Shown: positions 7,170 to 16,144, counted from the first letter of the stretch. The stretch is DNA of 64,000 nt from Gemmatimonadota bacterium (GCA_022571515.1 JACZXQ010000006.1:62001-126000); one strand, 5' to 3'. Translations and numbers: made by a program. Notes: generated by a model from the sequence alone, not told the origin.

Positions 7170-9422
7170 CTAGAATTCGCGTTTGAGTCCCGCGTGGCGG
7201 ACGAGCAGCTTTTTCTTACCGACGGAATCGAAGTTGACGACGACCTTGAGATCGCGCCCGAACCCCGTAATCTCGCCCACAGCGCCCGATCCAAAAGTGT
7301 CATGCATTACGCGCTCACCTTTGATCAGGCGCGGCAGATCTTGGTTGAACGACTCATCGAGGTCGTCACCCAGGGGGTCGTATTCGAACTTGCTCTGGGC
7401 CATCTCCGGCCGGCGTGGCGAGCGCGTGTACGATGTCGTGGCCCGGAGCAACTCCGACTGGCCGACCTGGAGCAGTTCGTCCGGGATGGCCTCGACGAAG
7501 GGCGACATGCGCCCGTACATGATCTCCCCCGCCCGGCGGCGTTGCCGCGCGTAAGTGAGAAATAGACGGTCCTGTGCACGTGTGAGCCCCACGTAGAAGA
7601 GGCGGCGCTCCTCCTCGAGCTGGGCGGGATCGTCGTACGCGCGGCTCAGCGGAAACAGCCCGTCTTCCAGACCGGTGATGAACACGACCGGAAACTCCAG
7701 ACCTTTAGCGTTGTGTAGCGTCATGAGCGTGACCGCGTCTGCGTCAGGGTCGTGTCGGTCCACGTCGGCCACGAGCGCTACGCGCTGGAGGAAGAGGTCC
7801 AGCTCGGTGAAGTGGTCCACCATGCCCTCCTCCCACTCGTCCAACTGTTCGGCGTCGAAGTCGAGCGCTCCGGCAATGAGCTCGCGCACGTTGTCGGCGC
7901 GGTCGTCTCCCTCCGGCCCCTCGTCCCGAAGATGCAGGAGCAGGTCGAGCTCCTCCACCAGCTCGTCGAGCAACTCGCCCACACGCATTTGAGCCGCGCG
8001 GGCCGAGAAGCGCTGGATCAGCTCGGCGAATTTCTTCAGGCCGCGGGCTCCCCCCGGTGGCACGCCGGGCGCGTCCTCTGCCCTGGTCGCGGCTTCCAGC
8101 CTCCCGATCCCCTCCAGATCGGCCCATTCCAGCAGCCGCTCGAGACTGGCCGCCCCGACGCCGCGACGCGGGTAGTTGACGACACGATCGAAGGCCACCC
8201 CGTCCAGCGGGTTGGAAACGAGGCGCAGGTACGCAAGCACATCCTGAATTTCCCGCCTCTCGTAGAAGCGCACACCACCCACCACCTGATAGGGAACCGC
8301 GCGACGCCGGAACGCGTCCTCCATGGCGCGCGCCTGTGCGTTCGTGCGGTATAGGATGGACATGTCCCGATACGTGACACCGCTACCCTCCTCCAGGTGC
8401 ATTTCCACCACTTGGACGACCCAGCGCGCCTCGTCCGTCTCATCGGCCGTACCGGTCAGGACGATGAGATCGCCTCCCGTCCGCTCTGTGCGCAGAACCT
8501 TTCCCTTCCGGTTCACGTTGAGCTTGATGACGGCGTTCGCGGCGTCCAGGATCCGCTCGGTGGACCGGTAGTTCTGCTCCAGCCGCACGACCGCCGCACC
8601 GGGGAAGCTGCTCTCGAAGTCCAGGATATTCCGGATGTCGGCGCCCCTCCACCCGTAGATGCTCTGATCGTCGTCGCCCACGACCATGAGGTTGCGGCGC
8701 TCCGAAGCAAGCATCTCCAGAAAGCGGAACTGAGCGTGGTTCGTGTCCTGATACTCGTCCACGAGCACGAACGAGAACCGCTCTCGGTACTCGTGCAGGA
8801 TGTCCGGAGACTGTTGAAAGAGCTCCACCGGCTTTACGAGGAGATCGTCGAAGTCGAACGCGTTCTGGTCCTCGAGGGCCTTTTGGTAGGCGGGATAAAC
8901 GCTTGCCACGGTGCGGGCGAAGAGATCGAGGCTACCCTCGCTGTCCTCCACGAACTGCTGCGGAGTGATGAGCATGTTCTTGGCGCCGCCGATGTGGGCC
9001 CGGATCGCCTTGGGATGCCACCTGCGGATGTCCAGGCCCAACGACTCGGTTGTGCGTTTGATGAGGCGCAGGCTCTGCTCGGCGTCGAAAATCGTGAACG
9101 TGTTGGACCATCCGAGTCGGGGTGCATGGCGGCGGAGGATGCGGGCGCCGATGGCGTGGAACGTGCCCATCCACATCCCCTTCGGCTTGCCGCCCAAGAA
9201 CGATTCGACGCGGTCGCGCATCTCGCCGGCGGCCTTGTTGGTGAACGTCACCGCCAAAATGCGATGCGCCGGGACCCCATGCTCCCTCACCAGATGTGCG
9301 ATCCGCGACGTCAGTACGCGAGTCTTTCCGGACCCGGCCCCGGCAAGCACCAGGATCGGGCCTTCGAAGTGGCGGACGGCAGCGTCCTGCTCCGGATTCA
9401 GGGCCTGTAGATATTCGCTCAC
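7170..9422 (-). CDS. pcrA: UvrD/PcrA-family ATP-dependent DNA helicase
   Basis: This 750-residue superfamily 1A helicase has all expected motifs: Walker A AGAGSGKT (27-34), Walker B VDEYQDTN, motif III GDDDQSIYGWRGAD, motif V TLHNAKGLEF and VGLTRAQDRLFLTYA. The C-terminus (about 700-750) carries the small PcrA/UvrD Tudor-like domain that contacts RNA polymerase, seen as HDTFGSGAVGEITG. The family unwinds DNA 3'-5' in repair and in removal of stalled transcription and replication complexes. It starts with GTG at 9422 without a strong Shine-Dalgarno sequence. It sits between a histidine kinase gene (26-bp gap) and gatC in one operon. Confidence 0.95.
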   Translation of the reverse strand: MSEYLQALNPEQDAAVRHFEGPILVLAGAGSGKTRVLTSRIAHLVREHGVPAHRILAVTFTNKAAGEMRDRVESFLGGKPKGMWMGTFHAIGARILRRHAPRLGWSNTFTIFDAEQSLRLIKRTTESLGLDIRRWHPKAIRAHIGGAKNMLITPQQFVEDSEGSLDLFARTVASVYPAYQKALEDQNAFDFDDLLVKPVELFQQSPDILHEYRERFSFVLVDEYQDTNHAQFRFLEMLASERRNLMVVGDDDQSIYGWRGADIRNILDFESSFPGAAVVRLEQNYRSTERILDAANAVIKLNVNRKGKVLRTERTGGDLIVLTGTADETDEARWVVQVVEMHLEEGSGVTYRDMSILYRTNAQARAMEDAFRRRAVPYQVVGGVRFYERREIQDVLAYLRLVSNPLDGVAFDRVVNYPRRGVGAASLERLLEWADLEGIGRLEAATRAEDAPGVPPGGARGLKKFAELIQRFSARAAQMRVGELLDELVEELDLLLHLRDEGPEGDDRADNVRELIAGALDFDAEQLDEWEEGMVDHFTELDLFLQRVALVADVDRHDPDADAVTLMTLHNAKGLEFPVVFITGLEDGLFPLSRAYDDPAQLEEERRLFYVGLTRAQDRLFLTYARQRRRAGEIMYGRMSPFVEAIPDELLQVGQSELLRATTSYTRSPRRPEMAQSKFEYDPLGDDLDESFNQDLPRLIKGERVMHDTFGSGAVGEITGFGRDLKVVVNFDSVGKKKLLVRHAGLKREF

Positions 9423-9448
9423 GCTGGCTGATCGGGCTCAGTGATGTG

Positions 9449-10630
9449 CTATTGTCTCGCCGAAGGGAGCATAACGTTGAAGAGAGCGCCGCCGCCCGCG
9501 GCATCCAATAGTGAAATGCGCCCTTTGTGGACGCCCTCTATGATCCTGCGAGACAGCGTGAGGCCGACGCCCCATCCGCTGGACTTGGACGAGACGCCCG
9601 CGTCGAACAGCGTGTCGCGCAGTTCGAAAGGCACGCCCGGTCCCGTGTCCTGGATTCGCAGGCTGATCCAGCCGGCGTGCTCCTGGCGGGCCTTGATGCG
9701 GATCTCGCCACCCGTCCCCGCCAGGGCGTCGAGCGCATTCTTGACCACGTTCTCGAGCGCCCACGTCAGAAGCATGTCGTTGCCCATCACAGGAGGGAGA
9801 TTCTTGGGAATGTCGAGCACGAGCAGAACACCTGATCTGAGACGGGGGATGCGGGCCTGAAGGTAACGCTCCAACTCACGCACCACCTCCCGAAGGTCGA
9901 GGCTTTCGAGTTCGGGCTCACGGCCGATGAGCTCGAAACGGTGGCTGATCTTCTCCAGTCGCACGAGGTCTTCCTCGATCCCCGCGGCGACGTCGCCTAC
10001 CGCCAGCTTGCCGGGCCTGTCGCCTTCCGGCACTCGTATCAACTCGAGCCAGCCTTGAAGCGACGAGATGGGCGTCCCGAGTTGGTGAGCGAGCTCCCTG
10101 GCCATGGCCGTCCAGGCCTTCTCACCTTCAGCACGGCGCTGATTGCGGATCACCAGGAACCCGATCGTCACGGTAATCAGCAAACCACTGGCCTGAAGAA
10201 GGGGAATCCAGCGGAGCCTCTGGATCTCGGGTGTGTCCCCGAAGTAGATCAAGTTGCCTCCGGCACCCGAGATCGGATCATGATCGAGGCTGAGCTGGGC
10301 GACTTCCTCGAGCGCACGGCGCTGGTCCTCCGGCGTGCTCCGGTCGAACACGAAGCCGAGGTTTTCGGCCATGATGACCATGCCGTCCTCGTCGGTGACG
10401 ACAATGGGAAGACCGGACTCCAGAATGCGCGTCTGCAAGTCGGAGAGAGCCCTAATCTCACTGCCCGGCTCGGTGCCCTGGATCCCCTGCTGAACCAGGT
10501 TGAAGATCTCGGTGATGAATTCCGAGTCCTGATGAAGCTGCTGCACGATGGTCCGGGTGTAATAGAGGTACCAGCCGAGCATGAGGACGAAGAGTGTCGC
10601 CAGAGCGATCGGCCACTTGATCCGGATCAT
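9449..10630 (-). CDS. Membrane sensor histidine kinase
   Basis: The 393-residue protein has a transmembrane helix at about residues 6-24 and a second at about 141-161, enclosing a roughly 115-residue extracytoplasmic sensor domain. The HisKA dimerisation helix carries the phospho-accepting His182 (ARELAHQLGTPISS). The HATPase domain shows an N-box (ALENVVKNALDAL), G1 (QDTGPGVP) and G2 (SGWGVGLTLS). There is no HAMP or PAS domain between the second helix and HisKA. The ATG at 10630 lies one base past the serS stop, so translation is coupled. No response regulator is adjacent on this strand. The divergently transcribed receiver gene at 12654 is the nearest candidate partner, which is only a positional guess. 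Confidence 0.88.
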   Translation of the reverse strand: MIRIKWPIALATLFVLMLGWYLYYTRTIVQQLHQDSEFITEIFNLVQQGIQGTEPGSEIRALSDLQTRILESGLPIVVTDEDGMVIMAENLGFVFDRSTPEDQRRALEEVAQLSLDHDPISGAGGNLIYFGDTPEIQRLRWIPLLQASGLLITVTIGFLVIRNQRRAEGEKAWTAMARELAHQLGTPISSLQGWLELIRVPEGDRPGKLAVGDVAAGIEEDLVRLEKISHRFELIGREPELESLDLREVVRELERYLQARIPRLRSGVLLVLDIPKNLPPVMGNDMLLTWALENVVKNALDALAGTGGEIRIKARQEHAGWISLRIQDTGPGVPFELRDTLFDAGVSSKSSGWGVGLTLSRRIIEGVHKGRISLLDAAGGGALFNVMLPSARQ

Positions 10631-10631
10631 C

Positions 10632-11909
10632 TCAGGGGAGGATCGCCTCGAGCCCGACGTAGGGCTGAACGATGTCGGGGATTCGCACGGCACCGTCGGG
10701 CTGCTGGTAGGACTCCAACAAGGCGATCATCAGTCGCGGCAAGGCGAGCGCAGACCCGTTCAGGGTGTGCACGAACTCGGGCTTCTCGCCGTGTGCGGGT
10801 CGGAAACGGATGTTCCCCCGCCTCGCCTGATAGTCGGTGCACGTGCTGACACTGGACACCTCCAACCACTGCTCGACTCCGGGTGCCCACACCTCGATGT
10901 CGTATGTCATTGCCGACGAAAACCCCAGATCGCCCGTGGCCAGCACCACCACACGGTACGGCAGCTCCAGCAACCGCAGAATCTTCTCGGCCTCGGCGGT
11001 CATTTCCTCGAGCGCCTGGCGGCTGCGTTCGGGGGTCTCGAAGCGTACCAACTCCACCTTGTCGAACTGGTGGACCCGCAACAGCCCCCGCGTGTCCTTT
11101 CCGGCGGCACCGGCCTCACGGCGGAAGCAGGGGCTGTAGGCGACGTACTTCAGCGGCACCTCGTCAGGCCCGAGCACCTCGTCGCGATGGAGGTTCGTGA
11201 CCGGCACCTCGGCGGTCGGTATGAGCCAGAGGTCGTCCCGCTCCGAGGCGTAGGACTCGTCGGCGAACTTGGGTAATTGGCCTGTGGCAGTCAGCGTCGC
11301 CGCGGTCACCAGGTAGGGTACTCGGACCTCGACGTAGCCGTGCTCGTCGGTATGCAGCTCCAGCATCCAGTTGATCAACCCTCGTTGTAACCGTGCGCCG
11401 TCGCCCTTCAAGATCGGAAATCCCGATCCGGAAAGCTTGGCGCCCCGGGCCTGGTCCAGAATGCCCAGCGCTTCACCCAAATCCCAGTGCGCCTGAAGCT
11501 CGAAGTCGTACGCCTTGGGCTCACCCCAACTGCGGACGATGATGTTGGCTTCTGCACCTCCGTGCGGAACCTCGTCGAGAGGCAGGTTCGGAATCACCAG
11601 CAACATCTCTTCAATGCTCTCCTCGGCGTGCGACACCTCGGCGTCCAACTCGCCGATGCGATCCCCTACGCGCCGCATCTCAGCGATGAGGACGACAGCG
11701 TCCTCACCTCGTTTTTTCATATCGCCGATACGCTTGGAGACTTCGTTGCGTTCGGCCTTCAGGTCGTTGACCTCGTGCAGCGCGGCCCGCCTCTCGGCAT
11801 CGAGGTCGAGGATCTCGTCTACGCGAGGCATTAGTTCGTCTGCAGCGCGCTGCCTGAGTCCTTCCCTGACGGAATCAGGATCGTTTCGGATGAGCTTCGG
11901 GTCGAGCAA
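10632..11909 (-). CDS. serS: Seryl-tRNA synthetase
   Basis: The TTG at 11909 gives 425 residues beginning LDPKLIRNDPDSVREGL, the normal SerRS N-terminus. It lies four bases after the stop of the upstream lipoprotein gene, which favours it over codons further upstream. Residues about 30-100 form the long antiparallel coiled-coil tRNA-binding arm. The class II catalytic core shows motif 2 (SPCFRREAGAAGKDTRGLLRVHQF) in part and motif 3 in the NGSALALPRLMIALLE segment near the end. It charges tRNASer (and tRNASec where present) with serine. The histidine kinase gene follows with almost no gap. Confidence 0.96.
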   Translation of the reverse strand: MLDPKLIRNDPDSVREGLRQRAADELMPRVDEILDLDAERRAALHEVNDLKAERNEVSKRIGDMKKRGEDAVVLIAEMRRVGDRIGELDAEVSHAEESIEEMLLVIPNLPLDEVPHGGAEANIIVRSWGEPKAYDFELQAHWDLGEALGILDQARGAKLSGSGFPILKGDGARLQRGLINWMLELHTDEHGYVEVRVPYLVTAATLTATGQLPKFADESYASERDDLWLIPTAEVPVTNLHRDEVLGPDEVPLKYVAYSPCFRREAGAAGKDTRGLLRVHQFDKVELVRFETPERSRQALEEMTAEAEKILRLLELPYRVVVLATGDLGFSSAMTYDIEVWAPGVEQWLEVSSVSTCTDYQARRGNIRFRPAHGEKPEFVHTLNGSALALPRLMIALLESYQQPDGAVRIPDIVQPYVGLEAILP

Positions 11910-11913
11910 GAGG

Positions 11914-12507
11914 TCAGTTCTGTTCGGGAACCAGCTCAGGATCGGAACACAACGGATTCCGGTCGAACACGAATGTGAGTATGCCATTTTCCACATCGAT
12001 CACCAGCGGTTGAAGCTTCGCGTAGAAAAAGCAGGTTTCGCTGAACGGGCCCGCGCGCACGCCCCGATGCGTCCTCAGGGCGTAGACATTGCCGAGCTCC
12101 ATCATCATGGGCTCGTCGCTCACGTAGAGCGTCGTGTCGGTGGGCGCACGGACCACATCCTCGAATCGCAAACTGCTGCCCAGGGAGGTGATCTGGGCCG
12201 TAGACACGATCCCGAATACGCCCGGCGGGAGAAGCGCGAGTCCGTCGCCACGATGATCGAGAGCGAAGTCCCACGTGCCCGTGGCTCCCGCGGCCTGAAT
12301 CAGTACTTGGTTCTGGGACACGAGGTCATAGGCCGTTGGCAGGTTCAGTTCGGGGCGCGACATCGAATAGACGAACGCCGTGTCCGGAGAAACTTGCCAG
12401 TTGATGTCGAACGGATTGGTACCGCAGGCCGTGCTGGCGAGCGTGTAGGCGCCCGCGAAAATCGCCAATCCACCAAGACGTATGTAGGAAGGTGAAGGCC
12501 GCATCAC
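11914..12507 (-). CDS. Putative lipoprotein of unknown function
   Basis: The 197-residue protein has an N-terminal hydrophobic stretch (IRLGGLAIFAGAYTLAS) ending in TACGTNPF, compatible with lipoprotein processing at the Cys although the -3 residue is Ser, so the lipobox is imperfect. The rest looks like an all-beta secreted domain, with no motif I recognise. It is the first gene of the serS-kinase-pcrA-gatCAB operon and is preceded by a good minus-strand promoter at 12536-12565. It begins ATGATG. No function is proposed. Confidence 0.65.
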   Translation of the reverse strand: MMRPSPSYIRLGGLAIFAGAYTLASTACGTNPFDINWQVSPDTAFVYSMSRPELNLPTAYDLVSQNQVLIQAAGATGTWDFALDHRGDGLALLPPGVFGIVSTAQITSLGSSLRFEDVVRAPTDTTLYVSDEPMMMELGNVYALRTHRGVRAGPFSETCFFYAKLQPLVIDVENGILTFVFDRNPLCSDPELVPEQN

Positions 12508-12535
12508 TGTGTACTCTGATTCTGAGAAAGACCCA

Positions 12536-12565
12536 AGCCTACCTCTCCTCTAGAAGGGGTGTCAA
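12536..12565 (-). promoter_or_regulatory. Sigma-70-type promoter of the lipoprotein-serS-gatCAB operon
   Basis: Reading the minus strand, a perfect -35 TTGACA (12565-12560) is followed after 18 bases by TAGGCT (12541-12536). The first codon of the lipoprotein gene begins at 12507, leaving a leader of about 25 bases. The same layout faces the other way at 12588-12617. Confidence 0.6.
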
Positions 12566-12587
12566 CCCCGTAAACCCGCCAAGTTCC

Positions 12588-12617
12588 TTGACTGCTACAC
12601 CCTTCGACGGGTAGGTT
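12588..12617 (+). promoter_or_regulatory. Sigma-70-type promoter of the response regulator-manC operon
   Basis: A -35 TTGACT (12588-12593) is followed after 18 bases by TAGGTT (12612-12617). The first gene starts at 12654, leaving a leader of about 30 bases. It is divergent from the promoter at 12536-12565, with 22 bases between the two -35 boxes, so a regulator binding there could affect both operons. Confidence 0.5.
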
Positions 12618-12653
12618 CCCCGCTTCCCAGGTCCTCCCATCAAAAACGGAGCG

Positions 12654-13055
12654 ATGGTGGAATCGGTTGAGACGCCAGCGTCCAGAGGCCGCATCCTCGT
12701 GGCCGATGACGAACCCCATATCCGGCGTATCTTGGCTACACTGCTCGAGGCGGCCTCATTCGATGTCGACCCGGTCGGCACGGGCACTGCCGCGCTGGCC
12801 CACCTCGAGGCCGACACCGAGTACGACCTGGTTCTCATGGATATCATGATGCCGGGCGCCACCGGGCTCGACGTGCTCCGCCGGCTGCGGGAACTGGATC
12901 ATCGCGGGTCGCTTCCGGTAATCATCCTGACGGCCAAGGGACAGGATGCGGACCGGGAAATCGCACTCTCGCTCGGGGCCAGCGACTTCGTCACGAAGCC
13001 ATTCAGCCCGAAGAAACTCATTGCCCGAATCGAAGAGATCCTCAACGTCGCTTGA
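12654..13055 (+). CDS. Single-domain response regulator (receiver only)
   Basis: The 133-residue protein is a receiver domain only. Acidic pocket residues are in VADDEPH, the phosphorylated Asp is in LVLMDIMMPG, a Thr in ILTAKG and the Lys in FVTKPFSPKKL. No output domain follows, as in CheY- or DivK-like regulators that act by protein contact or within a phosphorelay. GGAG at 12648-12651 is only two bases from the ATG at 12654, so the next codon, GTG 12657, is an alternative start. The gene overlaps the probable start of manC and heads the nucleotide-sugar operon, suggesting control of surface-polymer synthesis. A sensor partner is not identified; the divergent operon encodes a histidine kinase at 9449-10630. 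Confidence 0.9.
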   Translation: MVESVETPASRGRILVADDEPHIRRILATLLEAASFDVDPVGTGTAALAHLEADTEYDLVLMDIMMPGATGLDVLRRLRELDHRGSLPVIILTAKGQDADREIALSLGASDFVTKPFSPKKLIARIEEILNVA

Positions 13056-14109
13056 CCCCCACCTTTGGGTCACCGTCCTGGCGGGTGGCGTCGGCGCCCG
13101 ATTCTGGCCTGTAAGCCGGCCGTCGCGACCCAAACAACTCCTCAACCTGGCCAGCGACCGGCCACTCATCGTCGAGACCATGGACCGCGCCCGGCTGCTC
13201 GCCCCGGACCAGCGCATCCGGATCCTCGCCGGAGACCACCTGCTGGAGCCATTCCAGAGCGTTCTACCGGACCTTCCGGTCGAATGCCTGCTGGTGGAAC
13301 CACAAGCCCGAGGCACCGGTCCGGTCCTGGCGTGGGCGGCATGGCTCCTCCACGAACAAGACCCCGACGCGGTGCTCGTCTCACTGCACTCGGACCACAT
13401 GATCCGGCACACCGAAGCATTCAGGGACCTGCTCGGTGAGGCTGCCGCTCTGGCGCGCCGGGAAGACATGCTCGTGACGATCGCGATCAAGCCGACTCGC
13501 CCCGAAACCGGATACGGCTACATCGAACCGGGGGAACCGCTGGAACACGAGGGTAATGCGGAGGCGTACAGGGTCGCACAATTTATCGAGAAACCAGATG
13601 AGGTTACAGCTGTTAAGCTCATAGAAGAAGGCCATTTATGGAACTCTGGTATCTTCGTCTGGACGGCTCGGCGCTTCCTCGAGGAAGTGCGCTCGTACGC
13701 ACCTGAGATCGGTGACCTCCTCCACTTGCTCGGACAGGGTAAGACTGAGGAATTCTTCGCGACTGTACCTGTCACCACCGTGGACGTGGCAGTCCTCGAG
13801 CAAAGCGAGCGGGTGGCCACGATGGCGGCCACGTTCGAGTGGGACGACGTGGGCAGCTGGGAGTCGCTCTTCCGCACGCTCGAGACGGACGCGGACGGCA
13901 ACATCGGTGTGGGCGACACCTATACCATCGACAGTGTCGACACGATCGTGTATGGGGACGATAAGCCCGTCGTAGTTTTCGGGGTGGACAGCCTCATCGT
14001 GGTACGCACGCCCGAGGCCACCCTGATCACGACCCGAGAGAAGGCGCCCCACCTAAAGGAGGCCTTGGACCAGCTTCCACCACACGTCCGAGGGACCGAA
14101 TCCAAGTGA
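13021..14109 (+). CDS. manC: Mannose-1-phosphate guanylyltransferase
   Basis: The protein makes GDP-mannose from mannose 1-phosphate and GTP. Visible motifs are the pyrophosphorylase loop LAGGVGARFWPVSRPSRPKQ, HSDHMI, GYGYIEPGEP, FIEKP, the WNSGIF signature and WDDVGSWESL. No ATG lies near the N-terminal end. TTG 13021 is the only in-frame start codon I see close to the conserved WVTVLAGG segment; it gives 362 residues and overlaps the response regulator by 35 bases. The start is therefore uncertain. It lacks the C-terminal isomerase domain of bifunctional ManC/AlgA. The stop overlaps the next gene as GTGA. GDP-mannose would feed surface polysaccharide or glycosylation. Confidence 0.9.
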   Translation: MPESKRSSTSLDPHLWVTVLAGGVGARFWPVSRPSRPKQLLNLASDRPLIVETMDRARLLAPDQRIRILAGDHLLEPFQSVLPDLPVECLLVEPQARGTGPVLAWAAWLLHEQDPDAVLVSLHSDHMIRHTEAFRDLLGEAAALARREDMLVTIAIKPTRPETGYGYIEPGEPLEHEGNAEAYRVAQFIEKPDEVTAVKLIEEGHLWNSGIFVWTARRFLEEVRSYAPEIGDLLHLLGQGKTEEFFATVPVTTVDVAVLEQSERVATMAATFEWDDVGSWESLFRTLETDADGNIGVGDTYTIDSVDTIVYGDDKPVVVFGVDSLIVVRTPEATLITTREKAPHLKEALDQLPPHVRGTESK

Positions 14110-15326
14110 GCGACCGGTCCCTGTACATGTTCGACGATGCGAGGGCTCGTGCCTGGGCCCCGTTTGCTCTGACCCGTCCCGTGGGCGAGCTGTTGTTCGG
14201 AGCCTTACTCCAGAGGGAGAGAGCGGAACGGTTCTGGAAAACGCAATGTGCCGGCCATCTCGCCGGTGAGGCGCTCACCGGCTTCGAGGAACCGGGAACG
14301 GCCCCGGCCTTGGAGCCTGGAGAACTGCCGGACACCGGCCCAGTCGTCTTGTTCTCGAGTCGTGCGGTGCCTCTCGGTTGGGAGGCTCCCGATATCGCTG
14401 AGGCCACGACATTACTGATGGCCGGGTCGGTGGTGGGATGGTTCCTGCCGGAGGGCGCCGGATCGATCTCCGGTGACCAACTGCTGAACCCGGATGATGC
14501 CCAAATCGGCGGCCGTATCGAGTTGGAAGGACGTGTGTTGGCCAACCCTTGGGATCTGATCGCCGACAATCACGCGCAGTTGATTCTCGATCTCCAGAAC
14601 ACCTTCCCCAACGCGCCTCCCCCCACGCGACGTGACGGCGTCCACCTCATCGGTGAGGGTGTGCTTTCACTGGGTGAGGACGTGGTGATCGAGCCACAAG
14701 TTGTGTTCGACACCACGGCGGGCGGGATCCGACTCGAGGATGGGGTCACGGTAAAGGCCTTTACGAGGCTTGCCGGGCCGGCCTATGTGGGGGCTGGCAC
14801 GATGCTATTGGGCGGAGAAGTGTCCGACGTGTCCATCGGCCCCGCGTGCAAGGTTCGGGGCGAGGTGACGCACACCGTCATTCTAGGTCACACGAACAAG
14901 GCACACGACGGCTTCCTCGGCCACGCCTACGTGGGGTGCTGGGTGAACCTTGGAGCCGGCACCACCAACAGCAACCTGCGAAACGACTACGGCACGGTGC
15001 GCGTCACCACACCGGAAGGCCGGATCGACACCGGGTTGCTGAAGCTGGGCTGTTTGATCGGAGACCACGTCAAGACCGGTATCGGCACCACGCTGAACAC
15101 CGGGAGCGTGCTGGGCGCAGGGAGCAACGTTTTCGGCGGCGTGATGCCCCCTGCCCTGGTGCCTCCGTTCAGTTGGGGAGCCGGAGCCGACCTCACTGAG
15201 TACCGCCTCGACAAGTTCCTCGAGGTAACCGAGCGTGTCTTGGCGCGCAGAGGCCTCGAACTGACCGCCGGCATGAGAGCGTTGCTCAGCGGCGCATGGG
15301 AGCGGAGCCGCCCCGACCGCTCATGA
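14106..15326 (+). CDS. GlmU-related sugar nucleotidyltransferase/acyltransferase (alternative bacterial type)
   Basis: The 406-residue protein has an N-terminal region starting LYMFDDARARAWAPFALTRP, typical of the alternative GlmU-related family (TIGR03991 type). It lacks the standard GGxGTR pyrophosphorylase loop. Residues about 170-350 form hexapeptide repeats of a left-handed beta-helix, including the acetyltransferase segment GCWVNLGAGTTNSNLRNDYG, closely like GlmU. The proposed role is UDP-GlcNAc or related nucleotide-sugar synthesis, which its place after manC supports. The missing canonical loop means the nucleotidyltransferase activity should not be assumed. It starts with GTG in a four-base overlap and ends in an ATGA overlap with the metallo-hydrolase. 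Confidence 0.8.
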   Translation: MSDRSLYMFDDARARAWAPFALTRPVGELLFGALLQRERAERFWKTQCAGHLAGEALTGFEEPGTAPALEPGELPDTGPVVLFSSRAVPLGWEAPDIAEATTLLMAGSVVGWFLPEGAGSISGDQLLNPDDAQIGGRIELEGRVLANPWDLIADNHAQLILDLQNTFPNAPPPTRRDGVHLIGEGVLSLGEDVVIEPQVVFDTTAGGIRLEDGVTVKAFTRLAGPAYVGAGTMLLGGEVSDVSIGPACKVRGEVTHTVILGHTNKAHDGFLGHAYVGCWVNLGAGTTNSNLRNDYGTVRVTTPEGRIDTGLLKLGCLIGDHVKTGIGTTLNTGSVLGAGSNVFGGVMPPALVPPFSWGAGADLTEYRLDKFLEVTERVLARRGLELTAGMRALLSGAWERSRPDRS

Positions 15327-16144
15327 GGGTCGCGGTGCTGGGGAGTGGCAGCGCCGGCAACTCCACTCTGGTGGAGGTTGGAGAGACGCGCGTGCTGATC
15401 GACGCCGGGTTCAGCGGCAAGGATCTGGCGCGCCGCCTAGACGTGCTTGGACTCGAACCCTCCGATATCACGGCCATCGTGGTCACGCACGACCATCAGG
15501 ACCACACGCGCGGCGCGGGAATCTTCGCGCGCCGGCACGGAACACCCGTGTACATCACCGATGCTACGCGCGCCGCCTGCGATAAGATCTTTCGCGGTGG
15601 CGAGACCACGCACTCCTATCGAGTGGGTCGGCCATTCGAGATTGGGCTGGTGAGGGTCGAGCCGTTCTTGACGGTCCATGACGCCGTGGATCCGGTGGCC
15701 GTTTCCCTGGTGGACGTCGAGACGGAGGCTCGGGTCGGCGTAGCAACCGACCTGGGAAAGCCGACGGCCCAGGTGCTCCACGCGCTCTCGGGGTCCGACT
15801 TTTTGATCCTCGAGGCCAACCACGACGACACCCTGCTGCGGACCGGTCCGTATCCCTGGTCTGTGAAACAGCGCATCGCCTCCAGCCACGGTCACATGTC
15901 CAACCACGCCGCCGCGCGATTCGCGTGTGAGCTGGTGCACCCGAGGCTGGCCGGAATCCTCCTCGCGCACCTGTCCGGAGAATGCAATCGGCCGGAGTTG
16001 GCGCACAGTGTGGTAGGGGAGGCGCTCGAGAAAGCCGGTTACCGCGGGTATCTGGCCGTAGCCCCCCAGAAGGAGCCTACCGCACTGATCGATATCGAGG
16101 TATTGCGCCGCCGCACTGGGCCGGAGCAGCTCACGTTCATCTAG
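15323..16144 (+). CDS. MBL-fold metallo-hydrolase (YycJ/WalJ-like)
   Basis: This 273-residue metallo-beta-lactamase-fold protein has GSGSAGNSTLVE at the start and the metal motif VVTHDHQDHTRG, followed by LEANHDDTLL and SSHGHMSN, the pattern of the YycJ/WalJ group of putative nucleases or phosphodiesterases. The ATG at 15323 overlaps the previous stop as ATGA. A further in-frame ATG at 15296 lies inside the preceding gene and is less likely. The stop codon TAG lies inside the left terminal repeat of the palindromic element at 16140-16419, so insertion of that element probably set the present C-terminus. It is the last gene of the operon. Confidence 0.85.
   Translation: MRVAVLGSGSAGNSTLVEVGETRVLIDAGFSGKDLARRLDVLGLEPSDITAIVVTHDHQDHTRGAGIFARRHGTPVYITDATRAACDKIFRGGETTHSYRVGRPFEIGLVRVEPFLTVHDAVDPVAVSLVDVETEARVGVATDLGKPTAQVLHALSGSDFLILEANHDDTLLRTGPYPWSVKQRIASSHGHMSNHAAARFACELVHPRLAGILLAHLSGECNRPELAHSVVGEALEKAGYRGYLAVAPQKEPTALIDIEVLRRRTGPEQLTFI

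Noticed and set aside
8397-9410. Long open frame (337 codons) on the plus strand opposite pcrA
   Set aside because: Its composition follows from the codon bias of pcrA on the other strand; no motif, no ribosome binding site, and pcrA is unambiguous.
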